Below, piece by piece: positions 54,168-64,000 of a stretch of DNA of 64,000 nt (the first letter of the stretch is position 1; each line of letters opens with the position of its first letter). The notes beneath the pieces are model-generated. The model did not search any database. It had not been told where the DNA came from and worked only from the letters and a program-made list of their open reading frames with translations. Origin of the DNA: Methylobacterium radiodurans (GTDB taxonomy: Bacteria > Pseudomonadota > Alphaproteobacteria > Rhizobiales > Beijerinckiaceae); NCBI RefSeq assembly GCF_003173735.1, contig NZ_CP029551.1, positions 1,243,001-1,307,000 of the forward strand, in the 5' to 3' direction. Made by a program: the position numbers and the translations under genes.

Positions 54168-54182
54168 TCTAGATCGGACCCC

Positions 54183-55406
54183 ATGGCGGTTTCAATGGCG
54201 GCTTCAGGCCCGACAGCGGCGGACGGAGCGGACGGCACCGAGGCGCGGCGCCCCGTGCTCGACGGCGCGGAGCGGGCCGGGCTGCAGGCACAGATCCGGA
54301 CCGAGATCGAGCGCCGCCGGCCGCGCCCCGTGGCGCTCCGCACCCTCGAACTGCTGGTCTCCGCCGCCGTCGAGCCGCTGGGGGAGCAGCCCGGCTACCG
54401 GGTGATCGACCGGCACGGCTTGCCGCGGACGCGCGAGGCGGCGGGCGTGGCGCGTCCGCTGACGCTCGCCGACCTCCTCGATGAGCTCGCCGCGCGGCAC
54501 CCGGCGCTGTTCCTGCCGCCCGAGCCCGAGCCCGCACCGGCCGAGCCTGTCCCCGAGACCGGCCTCAGTGCCAACGCCGCCGAGATGCGGGCAGCGACCG
54601 CCCGTTTCGTCGAGACCCAGTCTGAGCGCGCGCGGGCGCTGGCCGAGCGCTCCTCGGAGCAGGGACGGGCGCTCGCGCAATCCGCTGCCGCGGCCTTCTC
54701 CGGCCTGAGGGCGCGCCTCGACAGCCGCCGCGGCGTGGAGGGCACCTCCGGCGACGGGATCGCGGCCGGGGCGCCCGCCTGGCGCGAAGGCGCGCAGGAC
54801 CGGCTGCGGCGGCTTCGCGACGGCCTGGATGACTGGCGCCACGGCGGCCTGGGCGGGCTCTCGTCCCGCCGGGTTGCGGGCGTCGCCGCGGCCGTCCTCG
54901 CGCTCTGCGTCGGGGCGGGGCTCGTCCTTTCCTGGCGCGGCTCGGGCGAGGACGCCGCCGTACCGCAGCAGCAGGCCGCAGCGGATGGTCAGCCGCCTCA
55001 GCCGCAGACCCAATCTCAGGCCGCCGCACCCGCCGAGGCGCCGCCCGCCGAGACCGAGTCGCAGCCCGAGGAGGCGCCGCGCCCGCCGCCGAACGCGGTC
55101 ACCGGCCAGGCGCAGGTCATCGACACCGCGACGCTCCGCCTCAACGGCAAGCTCGTGCGGCTCTTCGGGGTCGAGTGGGTGCGCGGCGGGCAGGCCGAGG
55201 AACTCACCCGCTACATCAACAACCGCCCGGTGACCTGCCAGCCGGTGCCGGGCAGCGAGAACCAGCTCTGCCAGATCGAGGGCCGCGACCTCTCCGAGGT
55301 GGTGCTCTTCAACGGCGGCGGGCGCGCCTCGCCGGAAGCCACCCCCGAACTCGTCGCCGCCGAGGACCATGCTCGCAGCGAGCGGCTCGGCGTCTGGAAG
55401 CGCTGA
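54183..55406 (+). CDS. Membrane-anchored protein with degenerate nuclease (SNase)-like C-terminus
   Basis: 407 residues. N-terminal about 230 residues helical, with a segment like ERARALAERSSEQGRALAQS; a single membrane helix near 238-257 (RRVAGVAAAVLALCVGAGLV); a Pro/Gln-rich linker; then VTGQAQVIDTATLRLNGKLVRLFGVEWVRGGQAEELTRYI, ending ARSERLGVWK. The last part has the outline of staphylococcal-nuclease domains ('G-A-V-DGDTLRL-G--VRL-GID'), but VIDTAT lacks the second Asp and the catalytic Arg/Glu are not clear. Precedes the SPFH gene, same strand, 110 bases. Confidence 0.6.
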   Translation: MAVSMAASGPTAADGADGTEARRPVLDGAERAGLQAQIRTEIERRRPRPVALRTLELLVSAAVEPLGEQPGYRVIDRHGLPRTREAAGVARPLTLADLLDELAARHPALFLPPEPEPAPAEPVPETGLSANAAEMRAATARFVETQSERARALAERSSEQGRALAQSAAAAFSGLRARLDSRRGVEGTSGDGIAAGAPAWREGAQDRLRRLRDGLDDWRHGGLGGLSSRRVAGVAAAVLALCVGAGLVLSWRGSGEDAAVPQQQAAADGQPPQPQTQSQAAAPAEAPPAETESQPEEAPRPPPNAVTGQAQVIDTATLRLNGKLVRLFGVEWVRGGQAEELTRYINNRPVTCQPVPGSENQLCQIEGRDLSEVVLFNGGGRASPEATPELVAAEDHARSERLGVWKR

Positions 55407-55516
55407 CGGAAGCGCTGGCGGCCCTGCGCTTTTCGCCCGCGCCCGGGCTGGGCTACCTTGCGCTGCCTACGCTGCTCCGCCTCAATGCGGGCCGGGGACG
55501 GGCGCGGGGGCAGGAT

Positions 55517-56494
55517 ATGGACCTCTCGGTGGGATTGAGCGTGTTCGCCGTCGTCGCGGCGGTGCTCGTCGTGATGACGCTCGCGGCCGGGATCAACATC
55601 GTGCCGCAGGGGCACGTCTACACGGTCGAGCGCTTCGGCCGCTACGCGCGCAACCTCGAGGCCGGGCTCGGGGTGATCACGCCCTTCGTCGAGCGGATCG
55701 GGCGGCGGGTGAACATCATGGAGCAGGTGATCGAGGTTCCGAGCCAGGAGGCCTTCACCCGCGACAATGCCGGCGTCACCATCGACGCGGTGGTGTTCTA
55801 CCAGGTGCTCGACGCGGCGCGCGCCTCCTACGAGGTCGCCAACCTCGACGTCGCCATGCTGACCCTGACGATGACGAACATCCGCACCGTCGTCGGCTCG
55901 ATGGACCTCGACCAGCTGCTCTCCCACCGCGACGAGATCAACGAGCGCCTTCTGCGGGTGATGGACGCCGCCGCCGCGCCCTGGGGCGTGAAGATGACCC
56001 GCATCGAGATCAAGGACATCGTGCCGCCCGCCGACCTCGCGGGCGCCATGGCCCGCCAGATGAAGGCGGAGCGGGAGAAGCGCGCCTCCGTGCTGGAGGC
56101 GGAGGGGCAGCGGCAGGCCGAGATCCTGCGGGCGGAGGGGCGCAAGCAGTCGGCGATCCTCGAGGCGGAAGGGCGGCGCGAGGCCGCCTTCCGCGACGCG
56201 GAGGCGCGCGAGCGCTCGGCGGAGGCCGAAGCGCGGGCGACGAGCCTGGTCAGCGAGGCGATCGCAAAGGGCGACCTCGCGGCGGCGAACTTCCTCGTGG
56301 CCGAGAAGTACGTGGACGCCGTGCGCGCGCTGGCCACTGCCCCGAACCAGCGCGTCGTGGTGGTGCCGATCGAGGCGGCCGCGCTCGCCGGAACGCTCGG
56401 GGGCATCGCGGAGATCAGCCGCAGCGTGTTCGGCGAGGCGGCTTCCGCCCGGCGGGCGGGCGCGCCGCCGAATGCCGGGACGGCACGGAGCTGA
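55517..56494 (+). CDS. SPFH/Band 7 (stomatin/QmcA-like) membrane protein
   Basis: 325 residues from ATG 55517 (GGGGGCAGG upstream). One N-terminal helix, then the SPFH domain (QGHVYTVERFGRYARNLEAGLGVITPFV, ... DAVVFYQVLDAARASYEV), then a long Glu/Arg/Ala coiled coil about 185-235. The pair with NfeD at 56505 (10 bases) is the classical SPFH-NfeD unit in membrane microdomains, thought to guide proteases to membrane proteins. Confidence 0.94.
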   Translation: MDLSVGLSVFAVVAAVLVVMTLAAGINIVPQGHVYTVERFGRYARNLEAGLGVITPFVERIGRRVNIMEQVIEVPSQEAFTRDNAGVTIDAVVFYQVLDAARASYEVANLDVAMLTLTMTNIRTVVGSMDLDQLLSHRDEINERLLRVMDAAAAPWGVKMTRIEIKDIVPPADLAGAMARQMKAEREKRASVLEAEGQRQAEILRAEGRKQSAILEAEGRREAAFRDAEARERSAEAEARATSLVSEAIAKGDLAAANFLVAEKYVDAVRALATAPNQRVVVVPIEAAALAGTLGGIAEISRSVFGEAASARRAGAPPNAGTARS

Positions 56495-56504
56495 GAGGCC
56501 CGGG

Positions 56505-56942
56505 ATGCCGGCCGACCTCGCCGCCGCCCTCGAGCCCGCCTGGCTCTGGATCATCGCCGGCCTTATCCTGGCGGCGACCGAGCTGGCGCTGCCGGGCGTG
56601 TTCCTGATCTGGCTCGGGCTTGCCGCCGTGCTGACCGGGCTCGCCGCGGCCGCGGTGCCGATGCCCTGGCAGGCGCAGCTCCTCGCCTGGGCCTTGCTCT
56701 CGATCCTCTGCGTCGGCCTCGCGACCCGGCTCGACCGCCGCCGCCCGGCGAGCGCGCTCAACCGGGCGGACCGCGGCCTCGTCGGGCGCGAGGGTGTGCT
56801 GGCCGAGGCGATCGTCGGCGGCGCGGGCGCGGCGCGCTTCGACGACACCTACTGGCGCGTCAGCGGGCCGGATCTCCCGGCGGGCGCACGCATCCGGGTG
56901 ACCGGGATGACCGGCACGGTGCTGACGGTGATCGCGGCCTGA
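56505..56942 (+). CDS. NfeD family protein
   Basis: 145 residues from ATG 56505. Four hydrophobic helices in the first 75 residues (AWLWIIAGLILAATELALP is the first), then the OB-fold NfeD domain: RGLVGREGVLAEAIVGGAG, ending DLPAGARIRVTGMTGTVLTV. NfeD acts with the SPFH protein encoded just before. A strong hairpin terminator follows 28 bases later. Confidence 0.93.
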   Translation: MPADLAAALEPAWLWIIAGLILAATELALPGVFLIWLGLAAVLTGLAAAAVPMPWQAQLLAWALLSILCVGLATRLDRRRPASALNRADRGLVGREGVLAEAIVGGAGAARFDDTYWRVSGPDLPAGARIRVTGMTGTVLTVIAA

Positions 56943-56970
56943 CGCCCGCAAAGGGCAGCACGATAGAAGA

Positions 56971-56998
56971 GAGGGCCGGGGATTGCTCCCCGGCCCTC
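56971..56998. terminator. Hairpin after nfeD
   Basis: GAGGGCCGGGG-ATTGCT-CCCCGGCCCTC, a perfect 11-base stem. Converging genes end at 56942 and 57022, so it serves both. No long T-run. Confidence 0.75.
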
Positions 56999-57021
56999 GT
57001 CGAGTCCCGTGCGTTCGGGGC

Positions 57022-57312
57022 TTACTGGCGCGCGCCTTGGTTCGCGCCCTGGTTGCCCATGCCGACTCCGGTGTTGCTGCTGGCGCCGGTGCCGCCGCCC
57101 ATGTTGCCCATGCCGCCCTCGCGGCCGGTCGAGCCGGTGCTGCCCGGCATCGTGTTCGGGTCCATCCGGTTCATCGAGCGGTCCGTGCCCTGGCCGCTGC
57201 GCATGGCCGGGTCGCTCGCGCCTGCGGCACCGGGCTGCGTGCTCTGGGCTAGCGCGGCGCCCGAGAGGCCGAGCACCAGCGCGGCGGCAACAGAGATCGT
57301 CTTGATCTGCAT
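57022..57312 (-). CDS. Small exported Gly/Met/Asn-rich protein
   Basis: 96 residues with a signal peptide (KTISVAAALVLGLSGAALAQ). The mature part is low-complexity: GREGGMGNMGGGTGASSNTG, rich in Gly, Met, Asn and Ser. No domain known. Short proteins of this type occur in Methylobacterium. 193 bases separate it from the dnaK terminator side. Confidence 0.6.
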   Translation of the reverse strand: MQIKTISVAAALVLGLSGAALAQSTQPGAAGASDPAMRSGQGTDRSMNRMDPNTMPGSTGSTGREGGMGNMGGGTGASSNTGVGMGNQGANQGARQ

Positions 57313-57459
57313 GGCGAACTATCCTCCGTTCTTGTCGTCTCGGCTCTCAACGCCCGAGACCGATGGCCGTTCAGAGAAAAACCGTCTCCGGACACGGTTC
57401 TCGTGCGCTCGAGGACCCACGCGGATACGGCGGCGATCATCCGTGCGGACATGAAAAAA

Positions 57460-57481
57460 GGGGCCGGATCGCTCCGGCCCC
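57460..57481 (-). terminator. Rho-independent terminator of dnaK
   Basis: GGGGCCGGA-TCGC-TCCGGCCCC, a perfect 9-base stem. Read on the minus strand it is followed by six T. It lies 25 bases past the dnaK stop at 57506, so it ends that transcript. Confidence 0.88.
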
Positions 57482-57505
57482 CTCGGCATCTTTGAAGATA
57501 CGGGA

Positions 57506-59425
<1,920 letters not shown>

Positions 59426-59891
59426 GGTGGGATCCCTCTGTTGGTTCTGTTTCAAGCAGACCGCCGAGCCCCGAAGCAGCTCGGCCCATGGCGGCGCAAC
59501 GATGCCGGCGCAGCGTGCCGGTGCGACGTTTGGTGATGTGCGTACGGGAGGGGGGGCGGATCAAGGGCCGGAGCCGGCGAAAAACCCGCGCTTAATCCCG
59601 TGTCGCAGCGGATATAAGAAGGGCGCCTAAGGCCCGCAAGGCGAGGCCGCACCCGGCGTGCGATTTGGGCAACGCCCACACTAGCGCCCTGGCGGGATTG
59701 AGGAATCGGCGCCGCCGCACCACCGCCGCCGCGCCCGTGCGCCCGGATTTTGTTGCTTCGCTGCCACGCCCGCGCCATCGATGGCGTGTTAGCGTCGCTC
59801 AGCCGCCCGCATGACGGCGCCCGCTCCCCCGCCGGGAAACGGGCTCCCCGGCGCGTGGCCCGCCGTGCCCGTTCCCGCCTCGAAGGACTCG
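59426..59891. other. dnaK upstream region
   Basis: No gene. Probably contains the dnaK promoter, with an AT-rich GGATATAAGAAGG stretch near 59609-59621; a heat-shock sigma-32 promoter could not be identified with confidence. The start of the next gene is chosen at 59892. Confidence 0.4.
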
Positions 59892-60893
59892 ATGCGTCCG
59901 ACCCGCAGCCTCCTGATCCCGCTCCTCGGCGCCGCGCTCGGCGCCGGGACGGCGCTGCCCACCGCGGCGCAGGCCCAGAACTTCTTCGAGGAGCTGTTCG
60001 GGATCGGCCGTGCGGCCAGACCCCCGGTCCCGCCCCGCGGCGTACCGGGCGGCGCGCCCGCGCCCCAGCCCGCGCCGATGCCGGGCGACCCGCTGCCGGG
60101 CGACCCGAACGCGCCCGCCGCCGAGGCGCCGCGCCCGGCCGCGCCTCCGAAGCCCGTGGTGCTGAAGGTGCCCTCCGAGGACGCGATCGTGGGCCAGGAA
60201 CTGCAGCTCAACGGGCTCGCGGGCAAGCTGAAGCTGGAGCGGGCCGGCACCGCCACGACCGCCCGCATCACGCTGCCGGGCACCAAGATCTCGCAGCCGA
60301 CCGAGTCCTGCGCGGTGCCGCTGGCGAACGGCAGCCCGGTCGCGCTCTCGTCGGAGGGGCGTCCCGAGGGCGTGCCGCGCTTCGAGGCGGCGGGGGCCGA
60401 GTGCCCGCTGCGCTTCGACGTGACGGAGGGCGGCCTGCTGGTGACGACGCTGGGCCCCAGCCCGACCTGCACCTTCTCGGCGGCCGACTGCACCACCACG
60501 CCCCGGGGGCTCTGGGGCCCGGCCGCCGCCGGGCTGATCCCGCGCTCGGCTGAGTTCGACACCGCCCGGGGCGTCGCCGACAAGGCGGTGCGTGACAATT
60601 ACAAGCTGATGACCCAGCGGGCGCGGCGCGAGGACGTCCGCCCGATCGTGACCGAGCAGGCGGCCTTCTCCTCCGACCGGGAGCAGCTCTGTCGCACCTA
60701 CGCCCGCGAGGGCGCGCACGGCTTCTGCCACCTGCGCTTTACCGAGAACCGGGCACTCGCGCTCGCCACGCGTCTCGGCGTGAACACCGCCGCGCAGCCG
60801 GCCGCCGCCGCGACGCCGCGCCCGCGCCGGAAGCCGGCGGTGGAGGGGATGAACCCGGACGCGCCGGGGGCGGGGATCCCGGTCGCCGAGTAG
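59892..60893 (+). CDS. Exported hypothetical protein with conserved Cys
   Basis: 333 residues from ATG 59892, with a signal peptide (RSLLIPLLGAALGAGTALPTAAQA), a Pro-rich linker and a folded middle and C-terminus: LQLNGLAGKLKLERAGTATTARITLPGTKI, then CTFSAADCTTTPRGLWGPAA and LCRTYAREGAHGFCHLRFTENR. Several Cys suggest disulfides. I know no function; a similar layout occurs in other Methylobacterium exported proteins. Converges with the PAP2 gene 12 bases later. Confidence 0.7.
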   Translation: MRPTRSLLIPLLGAALGAGTALPTAAQAQNFFEELFGIGRAARPPVPPRGVPGGAPAPQPAPMPGDPLPGDPNAPAAEAPRPAAPPKPVVLKVPSEDAIVGQELQLNGLAGKLKLERAGTATTARITLPGTKISQPTESCAVPLANGSPVALSSEGRPEGVPRFEAAGAECPLRFDVTEGGLLVTTLGPSPTCTFSAADCTTTPRGLWGPAAAGLIPRSAEFDTARGVADKAVRDNYKLMTQRARREDVRPIVTEQAAFSSDREQLCRTYAREGAHGFCHLRFTENRALALATRLGVNTAAQPAAAATPRPRRKPAVEGMNPDAPGAGIPVAE

Positions 60894-60905
60894 CGCCGGA
60901 CCTGC

Positions 60906-61664
60906 TCACGCCGGAGGCGGCGGATCCGGGGCCTCGACCTCGCCGCGACGCTGGAGCTGGAGGGCGACGAACCAGCAGAGCGCCGCCCAGGCGGCGCCGA
61001 CGCACCAGCCGGCCAGCACGTCGCTCGGCCAGTGCACGCCGAGATAGACCCGGCTGACGCCGACCAGCACCGTCATGGCGACGCCGAGGAACAGCACCAG
61101 CGCCTTCACCCGCCGCCGCGGGTCGATGCGCGCGAGCAGCGTCGCCAGCGTCAGGTAGGCGATCGCCGACATCATCGCGTGGCCGGAGGGGAAGCTCGCG
61201 GTGAACACTTCCATGCCGTGGGGCACGAGGTCCGGCCGCGGCCGATGGTAGAACAGCTTCAGGACCGTCGAGACGATCTCGCCGCCGCCCACCGCGCCGA
61301 TCACGAAGGCGCCGATCCGGAGCTTTCCGGACAGGGCGAGGTAGGCCGCCACCGCGCCCGTCAGGAACACGATGGTGAACACGCTGCCGAGCCCGGTGAT
61401 GTCGCGCATCGTCTCCTCGAGCCAGCGCGGCCCAATCGGGTCGGAGAGGTCGGCCGGGTTGCGCAGGGACAGCAGGATCTTGCGGTCGAGCGCCTCGGTC
61501 GAGCCCTCGCCGACCTCCTGGGCCAGCGCGAAGAAGCCGTAGCCGAGCGTGCTCACGGTGAGGAGCGCGACCAGCGGGCCGACCTCGTTGAGGCGCAAGG
61601 AGAGCCAGACCCGCATGGCGCGGCCGGTGAGCGGGTTGCCGCGGATATGCTCGTAGGCCCTCAC
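60906..61664 (-). CDS. PAP2-family membrane phosphatase
   Basis: 252 residues from GTG 61664, overlapping the stop of the next upstream gene (GTGA). Six hydrophobic helices, with the three phosphatase motifs K-----RP (KLFYHRPRP), PSGH (SFPSGHAMM) and SR---GVHWPSD. Removes phosphates from lipid or undecaprenyl phosphates. Last gene of a three-gene series 63343-61661-60906. Confidence 0.92.
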   Translation of the reverse strand: MRAYEHIRGNPLTGRAMRVWLSLRLNEVGPLVALLTVSTLGYGFFALAQEVGEGSTEALDRKILLSLRNPADLSDPIGPRWLEETMRDITGLGSVFTIVFLTGAVAAYLALSGKLRIGAFVIGAVGGGEIVSTVLKLFYHRPRPDLVPHGMEVFTASFPSGHAMMSAIAYLTLATLLARIDPRRRVKALVLFLGVAMTVLVGVSRVYLGVHWPSDVLAGWCVGAAWAALCWFVALQLQRRGEVEAPDPPPPA

Positions 61665-62176
61665 GCGTTCTCTCCGAATGACAGGCGGGAGACCTCCTCC
61701 CAGGGGCCGCCGAGATAGCGCCAGAGCAGGAGGCCCGGCGCCGTGAACCGGAACGGCGCGAAGCCCTGCTGCAGGTCGGCGTGCAGCGCACGGGCGACCT
61801 TCGGATCGACCTTGTTCTGCACCGTGACATGCGGACGCCAGCCCTGAGCATCCTGCGGCGTGAGATGGTCCGCGAAGGCCTGAGCGAGGCGCGCCCGGAA
61901 GGCCGCCAACGGCTCCGATTCCAGCACGTAGGCAACGCCGCGCCCGGTGAATCGCAGGCCCGTCACCGCGACGTCGGGCGGCGGCACGGTGCGAGCGAGG
62001 CTCGCCACCGTCTCGATCACCGCCCGCTCGCGGTCGCCCGGCAGGTGGTGGAACAGGGTGGCGTGGGCCGGGATGACGTTGATCGCCTCGGGGAAATGGC
62101 GGCGCCGCAACCCGTCGAACCGGGCAAAGGTCGGCTCGTCGAAGGCGAGGGTCAGGATGAGGGGCGCGTCGGACAT
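61661..62176 (-). CDS. 2'-5' RNA ligase/phosphoesterase family protein
   Basis: 171 residues. The two H-x-T/V motifs of the 2H phosphoesterase superfamily are seen: HATLFHHLPGD and HVTVQNKVD (His-Val-Thr). Such small proteins ligate or hydrolyse 2',5'- or 2',3'-phosphodiester RNA ends. Upstream partner is the radical SAM gene at 62204 (27 bases), downstream PAP2 by GTGA overlap. The co-occurrence suggests nucleic acid repair, but this is inference. Confidence 0.88.
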   Translation of the reverse strand: MSDAPLILTLAFDEPTFARFDGLRRRHFPEAINVIPAHATLFHHLPGDRERAVIETVASLARTVPPPDVAVTGLRFTGRGVAYVLESEPLAAFRARLAQAFADHLTPQDAQGWRPHVTVQNKVDPKVARALHADLQQGFAPFRFTAPGLLLWRYLGGPWEEVSRLSFGENA

Positions 62177-62203
62177 CGGATCCCGAGATGGCGCGAAGTC
62201 CGC

Positions 62204-63343
62204 TCAGGTCCAGTAGAGCACGCGGGCCATCGGCAGGTCTCGGGCGAGCGCGGCGTGGAGGCTGGCCCGCATCTCCGCCATCAGGTCCTTCGGCAGCACG
62301 TATTTCACCGAGCCGAACTTGGTGAATTTCCGCGTCCTCTCCGCCTCGTCGAGCGGCAGGTCGGAGCCCGGATACCAGCCCTGCAGGATTTCTTTGGAGC
62401 CCGGCGTGAAGCGGTGGGTGATCAGCTCCGCCGTCAGGTCGAGGTCGGGCACGCCGGCCAGCGCCTCGGCCGCCTCCCGGATCAGCGCCGCGTAGGCCGC
62501 CTGCCAGTCGGGGATCGGCAGGATCGGCGCGACCGTGAGCCCGACCGGGTAGCCGGCCAGCGCGACTGCCCGCATCGCCCGGAGCCGCTGGTCGAGCGGG
62601 GCGGTGCCGCCCTCGTAGCGGGCGGCGCCCCGCGCGTTGACCGAGAAGCGGATGCGGGTGCGCCGCCCATGGGCTAAGTTGAGCAGCGGCTCGACCGCCG
62701 CGAACTTCGTGGTGAAGCGCAAGCCCACCGGCGCCTGCCAGGCGCTGAAATGCCGGATCGCCGCCGAGAGCGAGCCGGTCAGGTGCTCGATGCCGAGCGG
62801 GTCGGTGTAGCAGGAGGCCTCGAAGGTGGTGCCCTCGTGGGCCCGCGCCTCCTGGGCCGAGGTGACGGCCCCGCGCCCGGCATACCCCGCGAGATTGTCC
62901 AGGACCGCGTCGAGATTGGCGTAGACCCGCGTCACCGGAGGGCCGGAGAGCGAGCCCGCGAGGTAGCAGTACTGGCAATGGGCCGGGCAGCCCTCGGCGA
63001 GGTCGAAGCGCCAGTCGGCCGAGGGCGGGATCGGCTGGAGCTTGAGCTTCGTCGGCGGCGCCACCACGATCGCCAGCGTCGCCTTGGCCTCGGCATAGGC
63101 CCGGCGCGGATCCGCTTGGCGCAGGCCGGTGAGCCGATTGGAGGCGAGGCGCTCGACCGGCAGGCCCAGAGCCTCGGCGCGGGCCAGCATGGCGCGGCCG
63201 TGGGCGTGCTCCAGGGCGGCGGGCATCACCAGGACGCGCCGCGGGCGCCAGAGTCGGGCCGGCCGCTCGGCAGGCCCGGTTCGGAGCGGCATCTCGGCGA
63301 GGGCGGGTTCCATTCCTGCGGGAACGCCGCACCGCACGGCCAA
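62204..63343 (-). CDS. Spore-photoproduct-lyase-like radical SAM protein
   Basis: 379 residues, possibly starting at an internal Met (residue 11, 63313). The iron-sulfur motif CPAHCQYCYL is at about 118-127, preceded by DWRFDLAEG, and the pattern continues with FEASCYTDPLGIEHLTG, FTTKFAAVEPLL and RIRFSVNARGAARYEGG, all known from SplB homologues of non-sporulating bacteria. These repair a thymine-dimer lesion in spores; in alphaproteobacteria the role is unproven but could be light-independent repair of UV damage. First gene of a likely operon with the RNA ligase-like and PAP2 genes. Confidence 0.88.
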   Translation of the reverse strand: MAVRCGVPAGMEPALAEMPLRTGPAERPARLWRPRRVLVMPAALEHAHGRAMLARAEALGLPVERLASNRLTGLRQADPRRAYAEAKATLAIVVAPPTKLKLQPIPPSADWRFDLAEGCPAHCQYCYLAGSLSGPPVTRVYANLDAVLDNLAGYAGRGAVTSAQEARAHEGTTFEASCYTDPLGIEHLTGSLSAAIRHFSAWQAPVGLRFTTKFAAVEPLLNLAHGRRTRIRFSVNARGAARYEGGTAPLDQRLRAMRAVALAGYPVGLTVAPILPIPDWQAAYAALIREAAEALAGVPDLDLTAELITHRFTPGSKEILQGWYPGSDLPLDEAERTRKFTKFGSVKYVLPKDLMAEMRASLHAALARDLPMARVLYWT

Positions 63344-63387
63344 GCTCCGGCCTATCGCGGCTCGGACCCCGCGGCTAAAGCACCCGC

Positions 63388-64000
63388 ATGTTCAGAAAAC
63401 GCTGGGACACCGTGCACGAGGGGCGCGAGGGCTGGCTGTTCCTCACCGGGGGCAGCAACCGGGTCATGGACCGCTACGCCCGGGGCCCGCGCCACTGGTG
63501 GCTCCTGCGCGCCTGGGCCCGGCTGATGGAGGCCCGGGCCGCCCGCGCCGCCCGGCTCGGCATCCGCTGCCTGCACGTGATCGTGCCGGAGAAGCTCTCG
63601 GTCTATGAGAACCTGACCGATGGCCTGCCCTACGACCCGGCCCGGGCCTCGACGCGCCGGCTCGCCCGGCGGCTCGCCGGCAAGCCCTACTATCTCGATC
63701 TGCTGGCGCCGCTTCGTGCCGCCCGCGACGGGCCGGTGCCTCTCTACCAGCGCACCGACACGCACTGGACGGTGGAGGGCTGCCTGCTCGCCTACCGGGC
63801 GATCATGCGGGCGCTCGCCGCCGTGCCGCCGGCCGACATCGCCGAGCGGCCCGATTTCGTCCACGAGACCGTGCTCGATCTCGGCGAGAAGGTGCCGCAC
63901 CGGCCGACCGAGCGCCTGCGGCGCCCGCGCATCCTGCGCGACGCGGTGCGGGTCGAGACCGGGCCCCTGCTCGCGGCCTACGAGGCGCAGGGCCGCGCCC
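63388..64000 (+). CDS. AlgX/AlgJ-like SGNH-fold protein (partial, runs off the right edge)
   Basis: 204 residues are visible from ATG 63388. VHEGREGWLFLTGGSNRVMD is the start pattern of AlgX/AlgJ alginate O-acetylation proteins; HVIVPEKLSVYENL and the catalytic D-x-H in YQRTDTHWTVEG follow. The SGNH-like domain moves acetyl groups onto exopolysaccharide sugars. No signal peptide is seen at the chosen start, so it could be cytosolic or begin upstream. Divergent from 62204. Confidence 0.85.
   Translation, partial: MFRKRWDTVHEGREGWLFLTGGSNRVMDRYARGPRHWWLLRAWARLMEARAARAARLGIRCLHVIVPEKLSVYENLTDGLPYDPARASTRRLARRLAGKPYYLDLLAPLRAARDGPVPLYQRTDTHWTVEGCLLAYRAIMRALAAVPPADIAERPDFVHETVLDLGEKVPHRPTERLRRPRILRDAVRVETGPLLAAYEAQGRA

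Overview
The window looks like a chromosomal segment of a Methylobacterium-type alphaproteobacterium (Hyphomicrobiales). Four things support this. Most of it is very GC-rich. It carries an alphaproteobacterial SOS box (GTTC-N7-GTTC) upstream of lexA. It has a NepR/EcfG general stress pair and a phaA-phaB/phaR polyhydroxyalkanoate locus. It also has the order trpG-trpD-trpC-moaC-moeA-lexA / comEC / gltX / gltA, which is common in this order of bacteria. The species assignment is an inference.

Left part, 1 to about 14,376: accessory, visibly less GC-rich DNA. It holds the 5' end of a frameshifted IS1182-like transposase, a flavin amine oxidase, a short-chain dehydrogenase, small hypothetical genes and a decayed MFS transporter. 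It also has two solute-binding proteins without permeases, a GntR/FCD regulator with two winged-helix segments, and a 741-residue KAP-family P-loop NTPase. The part ends with a mobile module (a hypothetical protein with a C-terminal HTH, a small AlpA-like HTH protein and a tyrosine integrase) and then a 45-nt copy of the 3' half of a tRNA, probably tRNA-Val(UAC), in front of the conserved chromosome. This is the layout of an integrative element or genomic island inserted in a tRNA gene. Its left end is not in the window.

14,894-22,031: a catabolic cluster of a class III CoA-transferase, an HMG-CoA-lyase-like enzyme, an MFS carrier and a TRAP-type binding protein. The binding protein's gene is preceded, in frame, by what looks like the first 31 codons of an aconitase, a deletion scar. 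A convergent two-gene operon follows, for a YeeE/YedE transporter and an exported double-rhodanese sulfurtransferase.

22,500-38,061: core genes gltA, gltX, comEC, lexA, moeA, moaC, trpC, trpD, trpG and rnr, an FMN reductase, tRNA-Thr(UGU), and the overlapping nepR-ecfG pair without a neighbouring phyR.

38,197-49,608: a phospholipid-methyltransferase-like gene, dnaJ (17 kb from dnaK), a cluster of five hairpins, and a PEP carboxylase homologue whose signature motifs are altered. Next come secreted or membrane hypotheticals, a cupin, a DMT exporter, and the PHB genes phaB and phaA, with phaR divergent from phaA.

49,735-64,000: rpmF, an HhH protein, TerC, a lipid kinase, a membrane-anchored nuclease-like protein, an SPFH/NfeD pair, dnaK, and a three-gene run (spore-photoproduct-lyase-like radical SAM, 2'-5' RNA ligase-like, PAP2 phosphatase). 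An AlgX/AlgJ-like SGNH protein is cut by the right edge. Several palindromic intergenic repeats and convincing terminators are listed. No CRISPR array or rRNA was seen. The most promising leads for something undescribed are the KAP NTPase of the tRNA-linked island, the aconitase-leader/TRAP scar and the motif-altered PEP carboxylase homologue.
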